Positions 40,714 to 51,985 of a DNA stretch of 64,000 nt are shown piece after piece. The DNA lies in NCBI GenBank assembly GCA_040880125.1, contig JBBDJB010000032.1:1-64000 (forward strand). Direction: 5' to 3'. A program made the position numbers and the translations under genes. Below the pieces are notes generated by a model, which was not told the DNA's origin, made no database searches, and worked only from the letters and a program-made list of their open reading frames with translations. How positions within the stretch are numbered: the stretch's first letter is position 1; each line of letters opens with the position of its first letter. Source of the stretch: JBBDJB01 sp040880125 (GTDB lineage: Bacteria; Planctomycetota; Planctomycetia; Pirellulales; JBBDJB01).

Positions 40714-43590
40714 ATGCAATGCACCAGATACGCGTGGGCGGCGATCGTCATCGGCCTTGGCGCTGCGCTTGCGATGGCAGTCACGCCCGCCACTGCGCAG
40801 CAGTCGGCCGACGCGCAGGTCTACGACGTGATTATCCGAGGCGGGACCATCTACGACGGCACCGGCGCGCCGGGTTTTCGAGGTGATGTCGCGATCCAGG
40901 GAGAACGCATCGCCGCCATCGGCGATCTGGGGGATGCGCACGCGGAAACCGTGATCGACGCGGAAGGCATGGCTGTCTCGCCCGGCTTTATCAATATGCT
41001 CAGTTGGGCCACTGAATCACTACTGGTCGATCCGCGGGCGATGAGCGACATCCGTCAGGGAGTAACGCTGGAGGTCTTCGGAGAAGGCTGGTCGATGGGG
41101 CCGCTGAGCGACGAGATGCGGCGCGACCTCGTCGCGAGGCAGGGTGATCTGCGGTACGAGGTACCCTGGACGACGCTTGCCGACTATCTCCGGTATCTGG
41201 AGCAGCGCGGCGTGGCTGTGAATGTCGCTTCGTTCGTCGGCGCGACGACGGTGCGGATTCACGTGCTTGGATACGAAGATCGGGCGCCGACCGACGAAGA
41301 ACTTCAGCAGATGCAGCGGCTGGTGCGGGACGAGATGCACACAGGTGCGCTCGGTGTCGGCACCTCACTTATCTATGCGCCCGCCTTCTATGCGGAGACG
41401 CCGGAGCTGATCGCGCTGTGCAAGGTCGCCGCCGAGAATGGGGGAATGTACATCTCCCACATTCGCAGCGAAGGCAACCGGCTGCTGGAGTCGATCGACG
41501 AGCTGATCGAGATCGCGCGCGAGGCGAAAATCCCCGCGGAGATTTACCATCTTAAGGCCGCCGGCGAAGCGAACTGGCACAAGCTCGATCAGGTGATTGC
41601 CAAGGTCGAGGCCGCCCGTGCGGATGGGCAGTACATCACCGCCGACATGTACACCTACCCGGCCGCCGCAACCGGGTTGAACGCCACCATGCCGCCCTGG
41701 GTGCAAGAGGGCGGCTTTGAGCAATGGCGCAACCGCTTGAAGGATCCGGTCGTGCGCCAGCGCGTTGCCAATGAGATGCGCACGCCGACCGACGATTGGG
41801 AAAATCTGCTGATGATGGCCGGATCACCCGAGAAGGTGCTGCTGGTCGGCTTTAAGAGCGAAATGCTCAAGCCGCTGACCGGCAAGTCGCTGGCCGAAGT
41901 CGCACGCTTGCGAAACCAGACGCCGGAGGAGACCGCCATGGACCTGGTGGTCGAGGACGGCAGCCGCGTGGAGTGCGTCTACTTTCTGATGAATGAGGAA
42001 AACGTCAAGAAGAAGGTCGCGCTGCCGTGGGTCAGTTTCGGCTCGGATGCATCGACCCCGTCGGCCGAGGGAGTGTTTCTCAACTTCAACCCGCATCCGC
42101 GCGCGTACGGGACGTTTGCCCGGCTGCTGGGCAAGTACGTTCGCGAAGAGCAGGTGATCCCACTGGAGACCGCCATTCACCGGATGACGGGGTTTCCGGC
42201 CTCGAACCTCGGCTTGCGGCGGCGGGGACGCATCCAGAAGGACTATTACGCCGACCTGGTCGTGTTCGACCCAGCCAAGGTGATCGATCACGCCACGTAC
42301 GAAAAGCCGCACCAGTACGCAACCGGCGTGCGCGACGTGCTGGTCAACGGCGGCCTTGTGCTGGCCGGGGGCGAGTACACCGGCGCCAAGCCGGGACGGG
42401 CGGTCTGGGGCATCGGCCGCTGGCGGAATCCGGCCCATCGCAAGCCGGTCGAGGTATCCGAAAAGGCGGCCGCCATTCATCGCGCCGGCTTCGTCTTCGA
42501 CGGGCACAACGATCTGCCGTGGCAGGTCCGTAACAAGGCCTCGCGGAACTTCAATCGTCTCGATATAGCCCAGCCGCAGGAGGCGCTGCACACCGACATT
42601 CCGCGGCTGCGGGCCGGCAACGTCGGCGCTCAGTTCTGGTCGGTCTATGTCCCGGCGGAAACGGCCCAGCAAGGCACGGCCTTGCGCGAAACGCTCGAGC
42701 AGATCGAGCTGGTGCACGCGATGGTCGAGCGCTATCCGGAGACGTTTGCCCTGGCGCGGACCGCAGGCGACGTCGAGCGGATCCGCCAAGACGGCAAGAT
42801 CGCTTCGCTGATCGGCGTGGAAGGTGGCCATTCGATCGAGGATTCGCTCGCCGTGCTCCGGCAACTGTACGAGCTCGGCGCGCGCTATATGACGCTGACC
42901 CACTCCGACACGCTCAGTTGGGCCGACTCGGCAACCGACGAGGCTCGCCACGGCGGCCTCTCCGTCTTCGGGGAAGAGGCCGTCCGCGAGATGAACCGCC
43001 TGGGTATGCTCGTCGACCTGTCGCACGTCTCGGTGGAGACGATGCGCGACGCCCTGCGGGTGAGCGAGGCGCCGGTCATCTTTTCACATTCCTCGGCCCG
43101 GGCGATTGCCGATCACCCGCGCAATGTTCCGGACGACGTCCTGCGGGAAACGGCGCGAAACGGCGGCCTGGTGATGGTCAACTTTTACTCGGGCTTTGTC
43201 GTCCCTGGGTCGGCCGAGCGGCGAGCGAATCTGTTCGACGTGCGCCGGGAGCTGCGGCAGCAATTCCCGGACGATGCCGACTTCGAGCGTGAGCTGGCAC
43301 GCTGGCGAGTGGAGAATCCGATCGAGCCGGGGAGCATTCACGACGTCGTGGACCACATCGATCACATCGCCCGGGTGGCCGGAGTGGACCACGTCGGCAT
43401 CGGCTCGGACTACGACGGAGTCGACCTGCTGCCGGCACAGCTAGAAGACGTCTCCACTTACCCCCGCATTACGCAGGAGCTGCTCACCCGCGGCTACACC
43501 GCCGAAGAGATTCACAAGATCATGGGCGGCAATATGATGCGGGTGTTGCGGGCAGCGGAACAGGTGGCCAAGCGCTTCCAAATGCAGTGA
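40714..43590 (+). CDS. Fused D-aminoacylase-like amidohydrolase and membrane dipeptidase
   Basis: A 958-residue exported protein starting at 40714 after AAGGAG, with a signal peptide ending near PATAQQ. Residues about 30-570 are an N-acyl-D-amino-acid deacylase-type amidohydrolase: DVIIRGGTIYDGTGAPG at the start, YISHIRSEG and AEIYHLKAAG with metal His, and SFGSDAS with the Asp. The usual HxH after PGFI is replaced by NMLSW. Residues about 590-955 are a complete renal-type dipeptidase: FDGHNDLPW, GVEGGHSI with the bridging Glu, LTHSDTLSWADS, VDLSHVS, FSHSSAR and GIGSDYDG. The dipeptidase half looks active. Joined to a D-aminoacylase-like half, it may clip D-amino-acid peptides such as wall fragments outside the cytoplasm; this is inference. 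Confidence 0.88.
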   Translation: MQCTRYAWAAIVIGLGAALAMAVTPATAQQSADAQVYDVIIRGGTIYDGTGAPGFRGDVAIQGERIAAIGDLGDAHAETVIDAEGMAVSPGFINMLSWATESLLVDPRAMSDIRQGVTLEVFGEGWSMGPLSDEMRRDLVARQGDLRYEVPWTTLADYLRYLEQRGVAVNVASFVGATTVRIHVLGYEDRAPTDEELQQMQRLVRDEMHTGALGVGTSLIYAPAFYAETPELIALCKVAAENGGMYISHIRSEGNRLLESIDELIEIAREAKIPAEIYHLKAAGEANWHKLDQVIAKVEAARADGQYITADMYTYPAAATGLNATMPPWVQEGGFEQWRNRLKDPVVRQRVANEMRTPTDDWENLLMMAGSPEKVLLVGFKSEMLKPLTGKSLAEVARLRNQTPEETAMDLVVEDGSRVECVYFLMNEENVKKKVALPWVSFGSDASTPSAEGVFLNFNPHPRAYGTFARLLGKYVREEQVIPLETAIHRMTGFPASNLGLRRRGRIQKDYYADLVVFDPAKVIDHATYEKPHQYATGVRDVLVNGGLVLAGGEYTGAKPGRAVWGIGRWRNPAHRKPVEVSEKAAAIHRAGFVFDGHNDLPWQVRNKASRNFNRLDIAQPQEALHTDIPRLRAGNVGAQFWSVYVPAETAQQGTALRETLEQIELVHAMVERYPETFALARTAGDVERIRQDGKIASLIGVEGGHSIEDSLAVLRQLYELGARYMTLTHSDTLSWADSATDEARHGGLSVFGEEAVREMNRLGMLVDLSHVSVETMRDALRVSEAPVIFSHSSARAIADHPRNVPDDVLRETARNGGLVMVNFYSGFVVPGSAERRANLFDVRRELRQQFPDDADFERELARWRVENPIEPGSIHDVVDHIDHIARVAGVDHVGIGSDYDGVDLLPAQLEDVSTYPRITQELLTRGYTAEEIHKIMGGNMMRVLRAAEQVAKRFQMQ

Positions 43591-43645
43591 GCGGCCGCTG
43601 CAGCGTTGGCTGCTCGGGCATGCGTCCGCCGTGCGACTGGCGACA

Positions 43646-44977
43646 CTATTCGATGCGGTCAAGCGCTTCACCGAGCAGGGACGCGAAATTGTCGAGCCTG
43701 TGCATCGGCTCGGCGATGCCGGGGTGAACGAAGATCCGTACGCGCTTGACGTAGTCGTCAAATTGTTCGCGGGCCAGCGTGCGGACGACCGGCGACACGT
43801 CTCCCAGTTTTCGGTAGCGGTCTTCCTTGGCGAAGTAGACGTCGATATCGAATTCGACTTCGCGCTGGACCGGTGGGGCGTCAAAAAGGATTTGATGCCC
43901 GGCCACCTCCTGGCCGAGTTCCGCACTGGCCAGCTCGGCGACCTGCTGGGCACACTGGACCAGCCAGGGATAGGGGCGGCGGGCCAGACGCTGATACAGC
44001 GAGCGATCTTCAAAGATGCTGTACTGCGTCAACCGTTTGTACAGCCGCCGCGTGGGGCCGAACAGGTCGTCGAGCAGTTCGCCGGCCGGACCATCGCCCG
44101 CCGCCTGGCGCAAAGCGGCGATCATCTCCTGCTCGGTGAGGCGAAAAAGCGCGTCCAGGTCCAGCTCCGAGTGCAGGATGTAAAACGCCCGCTGCAGCAT
44201 GGCTGTCGCCGAGCGCACTCCGTGGTGCCAATAGACTTCGCTGAACATCACGTAGCGGGCGAAGACCATCATCTCGGCGGCGGTTTTGCCTTTCTCCGTG
44301 ATGGCCAGGGCCGTTCCGTCCTCGCTCAAGCACAAGCTGCGAATGAGCCGTGACTGATCGAAGTTGCGCCCGTACGGCACGCCCGCGTGCAGGCTGTCGC
44401 GCATGAGGTAGTCCATCTTGTCCACGTCGATGGGCCCGGACAGAATGCTGCGCAGCATCAGGGACTTGCTGTCGCCAGCCTCGCCGGAGAGCGTTTCCAC
44501 GATTTCGCGGGGCTGGATTCCCCACTTGTCGCGCAACACGTCGACCAATTCGCCTTCCAGAAGAAAGCTGTTGGCGAACACCTCGTGCGAAGGGACGTCC
44601 GGGAGGTGAAGGTCCTCGATCGGGTGGCAGAACGGCCAATGCCCCAGGTCGTGCAGCAGCGAAGCGGCCAGCAGCAACTCCGCATCGTGGGGTCCAATCG
44701 CCGCGGCAAATCTCACGTCGCCCGCTAAAGAGCGAAGGTAGAGCAGCGTCAGGCGATACACGCCCAAGGCGTGCTCAAAACGGGAATGGTGGGCGGCCGG
44801 GTAGACCAGCCCCACCAGCCCGAGCTGGCTGATTCGGCTCAAGCGGCGGAACTCGGGCGCGTCGATGATCTGGCGTACCCGGTCCGTCATCGGTACATCC
44901 AGCTCCGGCGGAATGCGGATCAGCCCCGTGTGGCCGTCCAGCCCTGCAACTTCTGGAATTTCGCGGATCGTGGACAT
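43646..44977 (-). CDS. HD domain phosphohydrolase
   Basis: A 443-residue protein of the HD superfamily, closest in layout to the dGTPase/SAMHD1-like group. The metal site is seen: RFEHALG with His69, LLHDLGH with His109-Asp110, and IDVDKMDYLMRD with the distal Asp (about residue 183). The preceding RRLSRISQLGL segment and the YWHH segment near 240 also fit this group. It would act on nucleotides or related phosphates in the cytoplasm. The zinc-ribbon membrane protein gene lies 27 bases upstream on the same strand, so they may be co-transcribed. Confidence 0.88.
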   Translation of the reverse strand: MSTIREIPEVAGLDGHTGLIRIPPELDVPMTDRVRQIIDAPEFRRLSRISQLGLVGLVYPAAHHSRFEHALGVYRLTLLYLRSLAGDVRFAAAIGPHDAELLLAASLLHDLGHWPFCHPIEDLHLPDVPSHEVFANSFLLEGELVDVLRDKWGIQPREIVETLSGEAGDSKSLMLRSILSGPIDVDKMDYLMRDSLHAGVPYGRNFDQSRLIRSLCLSEDGTALAITEKGKTAAEMMVFARYVMFSEVYWHHGVRSATAMLQRAFYILHSELDLDALFRLTEQEMIAALRQAAGDGPAGELLDDLFGPTRRLYKRLTQYSIFEDRSLYQRLARRPYPWLVQCAQQVAELASAELGQEVAGHQILFDAPPVQREVEFDIDVYFAKEDRYRKLGDVSPVVRTLAREQFDDYVKRVRIFVHPGIAEPMHRLDNFASLLGEALDRIE

Positions 44978-45004
44978 GGGCCGCGCGGAGGAGACCGCGA
45001 TGGA

Positions 45005-45802
45005 TTAGGCGAGGCTTTTGGCTTTGTACACGCTTCGGTAATGCGGAATATCCCCGAACTCGCCGAGGACGAGGTGCTGCTGAACTGACTGGTGAAACCT
45101 TTGCGCGACCGGCGGAGCCGGCGGCGCCTCATAGACCGGGTGCAGGCCCATCGTCATTCGCAACAGAACGGTCACCACCAGATAAAAGCAGTAGTGGAAA
45201 AAGCCATTGCCCATGTCCAGGTCGTAACAGAGATAGGCCGTCGATGCGCCGAGAAAGAGATAAATCGGCGCGACGATGACCATCGACCACACCTCCGGCT
45301 GAGACTCGCCGAAGAGGAGCGGATAAATGGAGGCATGCGCGGCCCACAGTGCCGCATAGATCGCCGAACAGACGGCGGTGCGAATTGCCAACGACATGCC
45401 GCTGTAGGCTTCCAGTTCTTCGTCTCGCAGAAAAGTGTAACCTGCCCAGCAAAGCGGAGGCGCTAGCAGCACCGCACCCAGCGCGAGAAAGGGCGTCTTG
45501 TCCTCCGCGCCGCGTAACAGCCACGCTGCCAATACCACAACCAGTACGGCACCGCAGATCGCCACCACCAAAACCGGCTGAACGGTGGTCTTCTTGCGAG
45601 CGATCGGCTTGAGAACGTACTGTCCCGCGGCGTCCTTGGCACCGGCCTCCGAATGCTCGGGAGAGTGAACGACGACCTCGTCACTGGCTTTGGGTATCGC
45701 AATCGCGTGCTTACACTTGGGGCAAGTACCGCTCTTGCCAGCGAACTTTTCGTTGACGTTAAAGCGAGCGTAACAACCAGGGCAAGTGACTCGGATGGGC
45801 AT
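45005..45802 (-). CDS. Zinc-ribbon membrane protein of unknown function
   Basis: A 265-residue protein with an N-terminal zinc ribbon (CPGC at residues 7-10 and CPKC at 27-30, separated by YARFNVNEKFAGKSG) of the MJ0042-like type common in planctomycetes, a charged linker, then five or so transmembrane helices between about residues 75 and 230, and a short cytoplasmic tail. The ATG at 45802 is chosen over a TTG six bases upstream. The gene precedes the HD phosphohydrolase on the same strand. No enzymatic motif is seen. Confidence 0.75.
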   Translation of the reverse strand: MPIRVTCPGCYARFNVNEKFAGKSGTCPKCKHAIAIPKASDEVVVHSPEHSEAGAKDAAGQYVLKPIARKKTTVQPVLVVAICGAVLVVVLAAWLLRGAEDKTPFLALGAVLLAPPLCWAGYTFLRDEELEAYSGMSLAIRTAVCSAIYAALWAAHASIYPLLFGESQPEVWSMVIVAPIYLFLGASTAYLCYDLDMGNGFFHYCFYLVVTVLLRMTMGLHPVYEAPPAPPVAQRFHQSVQQHLVLGEFGDIPHYRSVYKAKSLA

Positions 45803-46065
45803 GCGCAACTTCTTCGGGGCGACGGAAACTCAGGACGAAAAAAGACCGGCAACAGCAGGCAGTCCGATCGCGATTCGCTCCGGCGAATGCCTGTGCCGTC
45901 CGCGATTGGCTACGCCTTAGTTTCGCCTGCGGCCGCCACCGACGTCAACCGCGGCAGAAAAGCGCGTCGTGAGCCCGAGATATTAATCGCTTGCGTGGGG
46001 AAGCCGCGCCCGTGCACGTGCCAAGCATGAGACCGAGGCGATTGCCGGTGGCGGTCTGCTTCGTT

Positions 46066-47250
46066 CTAGCGCGCCGCCGATCGGCGACGTCGAAGTGCGG
46101 CAACAAGTGCAATCACAAGTCCGCTGCCGGCCAGCAGTCCCGTAGAAGGTTCCGGGATGGGAACTCCCTGCAGATCGACGTGCCAGCCTTCGATTTGCCC
46201 GGCGGGATTCCGGCCGAAGCCGGCGATGTAGCGGCCGTCGGGCGAGATGCTCCGTGCATCCACCAGCGTCCAGCCGCCCAGGTCCACGCCAAGATCGGTG
46301 AGAACCTCGTTCAGATTTCGCATTCCATTATCCGCGTCCCAGATGAAGGCGTCGCGCTCGAAGGGGGAACCTTCGCTGCGTACGGCGCTGAACCCGACGA
46401 TGAATTCTCCATTTTCCGAAGCATCAAAAGCACGGCTTTGAAAAGCTCCGCCAGGCAAGTCGTCCAGCCCGACCATCCCCTCGGCTTCGGTCCAGCGGAA
46501 CGCTTCCGGACCGCTCGCGGAAAGGCCTTCGCCGACGACGACCGTACCGTCCGGCGAGATGCCCTGCGCAAAGCTGGAAAACCCGCCCCCGGAAAGATCG
46601 CCGAGACCTTCCAGTCCGTCGGCCATCGTCCAGCGGAATGCCTCCGATCCATTGCCCGACTCCGATTGGCCGGCGATAACCGCCCCGTCCGCCGAGATGC
46701 CGCGGGCGTCGCTATGAAAAGTTCCACCGGCGAGATCGCCCAAGCCCACCAAACCGTCCTCATCCGTCCAGCGAAAGGCTTCGATCCCGGCGGCGACATT
46801 CGAGCGGCCCGCAATCACCGAGCCATCGCCGGAAATGGCAAAGCCGCGGGCGTTGAAGCCGCCCCCGTCCAAGTCGCCCAAGCCGACCATTCCCTCGGCC
46901 ATCGTCCAGCGAAACAGTTCCGTCCCATCGCTGGAGCGAGCTTCGCCGGCAATAACACTGCCGTCGCTGGAGATGGCACCCAGGTTGCGGCTGAAGACGC
47001 TGCTGCCCGGCAGATCACCCAGGCTCACCATTCCGTCTGCCATGGTCCAGCGGATCGCTTCCGTCCCTTCGAAGGAACTACTCCACCCGGAGACGACCAA
47101 TCCGTCATCCGAGACGGCCATGCCGCGGCTGTCGCCTCCACCGGGCAGATGGCCGAGTCCCGTGAAGATGGCGGCGGGCGCGGCGGGGATGTTCCAAATG
47201 GCGATCAGCGCTAAGCACGTCGTGATGATTACTTTCTTCGTTCCGGGCAT
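46066..47250 (-). CDS. PEP-CTERM protein with HAF repeats
   Basis: A 394-residue exported protein. A signal peptide (residues 1-27, ending near PAAPAA) is followed by about six HAF-type repeats of roughly 45-50 residues, each with EAFRWT, a G-x-x-x-LGDLxGG turn and an A-x-x-ISxDGxVIxG strand, together likely a beta-propeller-like fold. The C-terminus has the PEP-CTERM sorting signal: PIPEPSTGLLAG, a hydrophobic segment and RRRRSAAR. Such proteins are anchored or released by an exosortase, whose gene is not in this window. The function is unknown; extracellular or surface location is likely. Confidence 0.93.
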   Translation of the reverse strand: MPGTKKVIITTCLALIAIWNIPAAPAAIFTGLGHLPGGGDSRGMAVSDDGLVVSGWSSSFEGTEAIRWTMADGMVSLGDLPGSSVFSRNLGAISSDGSVIAGEARSSDGTELFRWTMAEGMVGLGDLDGGGFNARGFAISGDGSVIAGRSNVAAGIEAFRWTDEDGLVGLGDLAGGTFHSDARGISADGAVIAGQSESGNGSEAFRWTMADGLEGLGDLSGGGFSSFAQGISPDGTVVVGEGLSASGPEAFRWTEAEGMVGLDDLPGGAFQSRAFDASENGEFIVGFSAVRSEGSPFERDAFIWDADNGMRNLNEVLTDLGVDLGGWTLVDARSISPDGRYIAGFGRNPAGQIEGWHVDLQGVPIPEPSTGLLAGSGLVIALVAALRRRRSAAR

Positions 47251-47955
47251 CGTACGCTGCCTTGTTCGAGTCGCAGTGGCGAAGAGTGCGAGTTTCCGGT
47301 GGACGTCCGGACGCGCCGGTACAGAATACCGACGGACCAGTCACTCTCCGGAGGGATCGCCTGAGGAAGTCTGTTCCGCTGCCGGTGCTGCTCGTTCGAC
47401 CTGACGGAAAGCGGAGAAACGCGGCTAGCCCCACCGCACGAAGCGGGGAAGACAAGCAACTGGGCAGTAGTTCCAGCTTATTTGCCGGTGCGGAGCCGGT
47501 CAACCAATCCGCCGGGTGGCGATCCTCGCAAGCGCCAGTGCAGCGATTTTCAAGGCTCGTCGCCGTCCAACGGGGTCCGCACCCCCAAGCTCAGCGTATG
47601 GGCGAAAAGCTCATCCGCCGAGTACCGCGGCAACTCGACCTACCATTCGAGCTCGTCTGCGATACCGCGATCACCACCACAAGCGACACCGAGAGAAGCT
47701 TGTCGATTCTGTGCAAGCTCCGGAAAAATCGTGGTGCGTGTGCGGCAGTCGAGTCGTGCCATGTTGCAAGGAAGCTTGTTGTATCCGGGCGGCGATAGTT
47801 GCCGCCGATCGATCGGCCAAGCTGATTTGACCTCGCTCGGACTAGTCGTGATACTGGCCGTGTCGAGGCCTCCCTACAGGTTGCATGCCCTGCGGCATGC
47901 AATGGCCAGTGCGTTGAAATTGAATTTCTACTGTGAGTACGATGAGCATCAGAAC
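47251..47955. promoter_or_regulatory. Divergent intergenic region, PEP-CTERM gene and sulfatase
   Basis: 705 bases between divergent genes. Several open frames cross it but have no domain signature. A perfect hairpin palindrome is at 47881-47902 (TTGCATGCC, CTGC, GGCATGCAA), 53 bases before the sulfatase ATG. It could be an operator or an RNA hairpin in the leader. Confidence 0.5.
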
Positions 47956-49665
47956 ATGATATCGCAACACGTGATTCAATCGTTCCTACGCGCAATCCTG
48001 ATCGCGATCTGTGCCATCACCATCGCCAACACAGCCGCCGCCCAGTCTCGGCCGAACGTCGTGCTGATTATGACCGACGACCAGGGTTGGGGAGATCTGG
48101 GTATGAATGGAAATGACAAGATCCGTACGCCTCGGCTGGACGGCCTGGCCCGGCAGAGCGTTGTGTTCGACCGCTTCTACGTCTCTCCGGTGTGTGCCCC
48201 AACGCGGGCGTGCCTGATGACCGGGCGGTACAACTACCGTACGGGCGTGGTCGACACCTACATCGGTCGGGCGATGATGCACTCCGACGAAGTAACGATC
48301 GCAGAGATGCTCTCGGCCGCCGGCTACCGAACCGGCATCTTCGGTAAGTGGCACCTGGGCGACAACTACCCGCTCCGGCCCAACGACCAGGGCTTTGAGG
48401 ACTCGCTCGTCCACAAGGGAGGCGGCATCGGGCAGCCTTCTGACCCGCCCGGCGGAGATCACTACTTCAATCCGACGCTGTATCGCAACGGAGCGGCCGA
48501 GAAGACCGAAGGGTATTGCAGTGACATCTACACAACCGCGGCGATCCGGTTCATCGAGCAATCGGAGGATCGGCCATTTTTCGTCTACCTGCCATTCAAC
48601 TGTCCGCACTCGCCGTTCGAGATCGCCGACCGATATGTGCAGCCCTACCTGGAAACGGGGCTCGACGAGCAGACGGCCAAGATCTACGGCATGGTCGAAA
48701 ACATCGACGAAAACGTGGGGCGGTTGCTCGATGCTTTGGAAGCGAAAGATATAGCCGAAAACACGATCGTCGTCTTCTTGACCGACAATGGCCCGAACGG
48801 GCAGCGCTACAACGGCAACATGAGAGGCGTCAAAGGAAGCGTCTACGAGGGCGGCATTCGCACCGCCTGCTTCGTTCGCTGGCCGACGGAACTCGACGCG
48901 GGGCATCGGGTCGACCAGATCGCCGCCCATATCGATTGGACGCCTACGCTCCTGGCGGCGTGCGGGGCGGAGCCGCCGGCGAATGTCCGGTTCGACGGCC
49001 GAAACCTGCTGCCGTTGCTCCGTGGAGATCGTGTCGATTGGCCCGAGCGAACGCTTTACCTGCAGTGGCATCGAGGCGATCAGCCGCAGCCGCTGCGGGC
49101 ATTTGCGGCCGTAGGACAGCAGTATAAGTTAGTTCAGCCACGGGGTGTGCAGCCGGACGCGAACCCCGGCGACCAAGACTTACAGCTTTACGATCTTCAA
49201 GCCGATGCGAGCGAAAGCCGCGACCTGAGCAAAGAAATGCCGGACCGTGTTGCCTCGATGAAGGAGGATCACCTGGCGTGGTTTCGCGACGTGAGCGCCA
49301 CGCGAGGCTACGATCCGCCGCGGATTCAATTGGGCACGCCGCACGAAGACCCGGTGGTGCTGACGCGGCAGGACTGGCGCGGGCCGCGTGCCGGGTGGGG
49401 AGACAACTCGCTGGGGCACTGGGAAGTTAAAAACGACGAGCCAGGCACATATCACATCACTGTGCGATTCGCGCCGGACGAGTCCATGCGGACGGCTTAC
49501 TTCCGCTTGGGCGATGTCGAAGCAAAAGGCCACGTCAATGATGGTGAGCGGACTCATGCGTTCCACGTTTCGCTTCCTAGTGGAAGCCAACGACTGGAGG
49601 CCTGGCTCGACAATGGCGACACAACGACGGGGGTGCAATACGTCGAGGTCGCGCGCGAGCAATAG
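47956..49665 (+). CDS. Secreted arylsulfatase (type I)
   Basis: A 569-residue sulfate ester hydrolase. A signal peptide (residues about 1-29) ends at TAAAQ. The catalytic core starts with NVVLIMTDDQGWGD holding metal Asp residues. The formylglycine motif CAPTRACLMTGR has its Cys at residue 80, followed by GIFGKWHLGD; the second metal Asp-Asn is in FLTDNGPNG near 275. A C-terminal domain of about 100 residues (from TRQDWRGPRAGWGD) is beta-rich and may bind substrate. The start is at 47956, since an upstream extension contains no signal. Cys-type sulfatases need a formylglycine-generating enzyme, not encoded here. Likely substrates are sulfated algal polysaccharides, as inferred from the planctomycete context. 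Confidence 0.93.
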   Translation: MISQHVIQSFLRAILIAICAITIANTAAAQSRPNVVLIMTDDQGWGDLGMNGNDKIRTPRLDGLARQSVVFDRFYVSPVCAPTRACLMTGRYNYRTGVVDTYIGRAMMHSDEVTIAEMLSAAGYRTGIFGKWHLGDNYPLRPNDQGFEDSLVHKGGGIGQPSDPPGGDHYFNPTLYRNGAAEKTEGYCSDIYTTAAIRFIEQSEDRPFFVYLPFNCPHSPFEIADRYVQPYLETGLDEQTAKIYGMVENIDENVGRLLDALEAKDIAENTIVVFLTDNGPNGQRYNGNMRGVKGSVYEGGIRTACFVRWPTELDAGHRVDQIAAHIDWTPTLLAACGAEPPANVRFDGRNLLPLLRGDRVDWPERTLYLQWHRGDQPQPLRAFAAVGQQYKLVQPRGVQPDANPGDQDLQLYDLQADASESRDLSKEMPDRVASMKEDHLAWFRDVSATRGYDPPRIQLGTPHEDPVVLTRQDWRGPRAGWGDNSLGHWEVKNDEPGTYHITVRFAPDESMRTAYFRLGDVEAKGHVNDGERTHAFHVSLPSGSQRLEAWLDNGDTTTGVQYVEVAREQ

Positions 49666-49703
49666 CCGGCGCTACGCCCCATCCGCGGATTCGTCAAGCG
49701 TGT

Positions 49704-50683
49704 TTACGTGCCGGCCGCATCCGTGACGAGGTACTGCACGCTGAACATCTCGTTCGGATCCGTCCACACGGTGTGCACGCGAAAGCCGGCAGTTCGCGCC
49801 AACTCGCGGAAGCCCTCCAGATCGTATTTGTGGCTGCTTTCGGTGTGGATCGTCTCGCCAAGCGAGAAGGAGAACTCCGCATCGTCCAGCGTCACGACCT
49901 GATCTTCCAGGCTTATCAGGTGCATCTCCACTCGGCCGCGATCCGCATTGTATACAGCATGGTGTCGGAACCGCTCCGGGCGGAAATCGGTGTCCAATTC
50001 GCGATTGAGCCGGACCAAAAGATTCCTGTTGAACGATGCCGTGACGCCGCGATCATCGTCGTACGCACGTTCGAGCACGGCGGGACCTTTCTTCAAATCG
50101 GCGCCGATAACTAGACCACCTCCCGGCCCGCACTGCTCGGCCATCCGTCGCAACAGCCGCCCGGCGGCGTCGGGCCCGAAGTTGCCAATTGTGGAGCCGG
50201 GAAAGTATACGACGCGGCGCGCGACGGTCCGGCGAGCGTCCGGCAGTTCGAACGGCCGTGAAAAGTCGGCACATACCGGCATCACGTCCAGATCCGGATA
50301 CAGCGCGAGCAACTGCCCGGCAGTATGCTGCAAATGCTCGCCCGAAATATCGACCGGCACATATGCGGCCGGGCGCTTGATCGCGTCGAGCAGCAGCCGC
50401 GTCTTGATGCTGCTGCCGCTGCCGTATTCAATCAGCATGCAGTCCGACCCCAGCAGATCGACGATCTCGCCGACACGCTGCTGCATGATCGAGAGTTCCG
50501 TCCGGGTCGGGTAGTACTCCTCCAGTTCGCAGATGCGATCAAACAGTTGCGAACCCCGCTGATCATACAGATACTTGCAGGGGATGCTCTTCTGCGGCTC
50601 GGAGAGACCACGCAGCACGTCCTGCCGCATCTGGCTGCGGCTTGGCTTTCGGTCCAGCATTCCGGTTCGCTTTTGCGATGGGT

Positions 50684-50687
<4 letters not shown>
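49704..50687 (-). CDS. egtD: L-histidine N(alpha)-methyltransferase (ergothioneine biosynthesis)
   Basis: A 327-residue SAM-dependent enzyme that trimethylates histidine to hercynine. Recognised by PKSIPCKYLYDQRGSQLFD-type N-terminus (about residues 33-50), the SAM motif LIEYGSGSSIKT near 85-96, YVPVDIS, FPGSTIGNF near 165 and the C-terminal SSHKYDLEGF. The ATG at 50687 overlaps the egtB stop by four bases (ATGA), so translation is coupled. With egtB it forms a two-gene operon for ergothioneine, a thiol antioxidant; no egtC-like amidase or egtE lyase is seen. Confidence 0.92.

Positions 50688-51985
<1,298 letters not shown>

Noticed and set aside
47482..47955. N-terminal extension of the sulfatase frame by 158 codons
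   Set aside because: The extension is low-complexity and precedes a clear signal peptide beginning at 47956, so it is intergenic.
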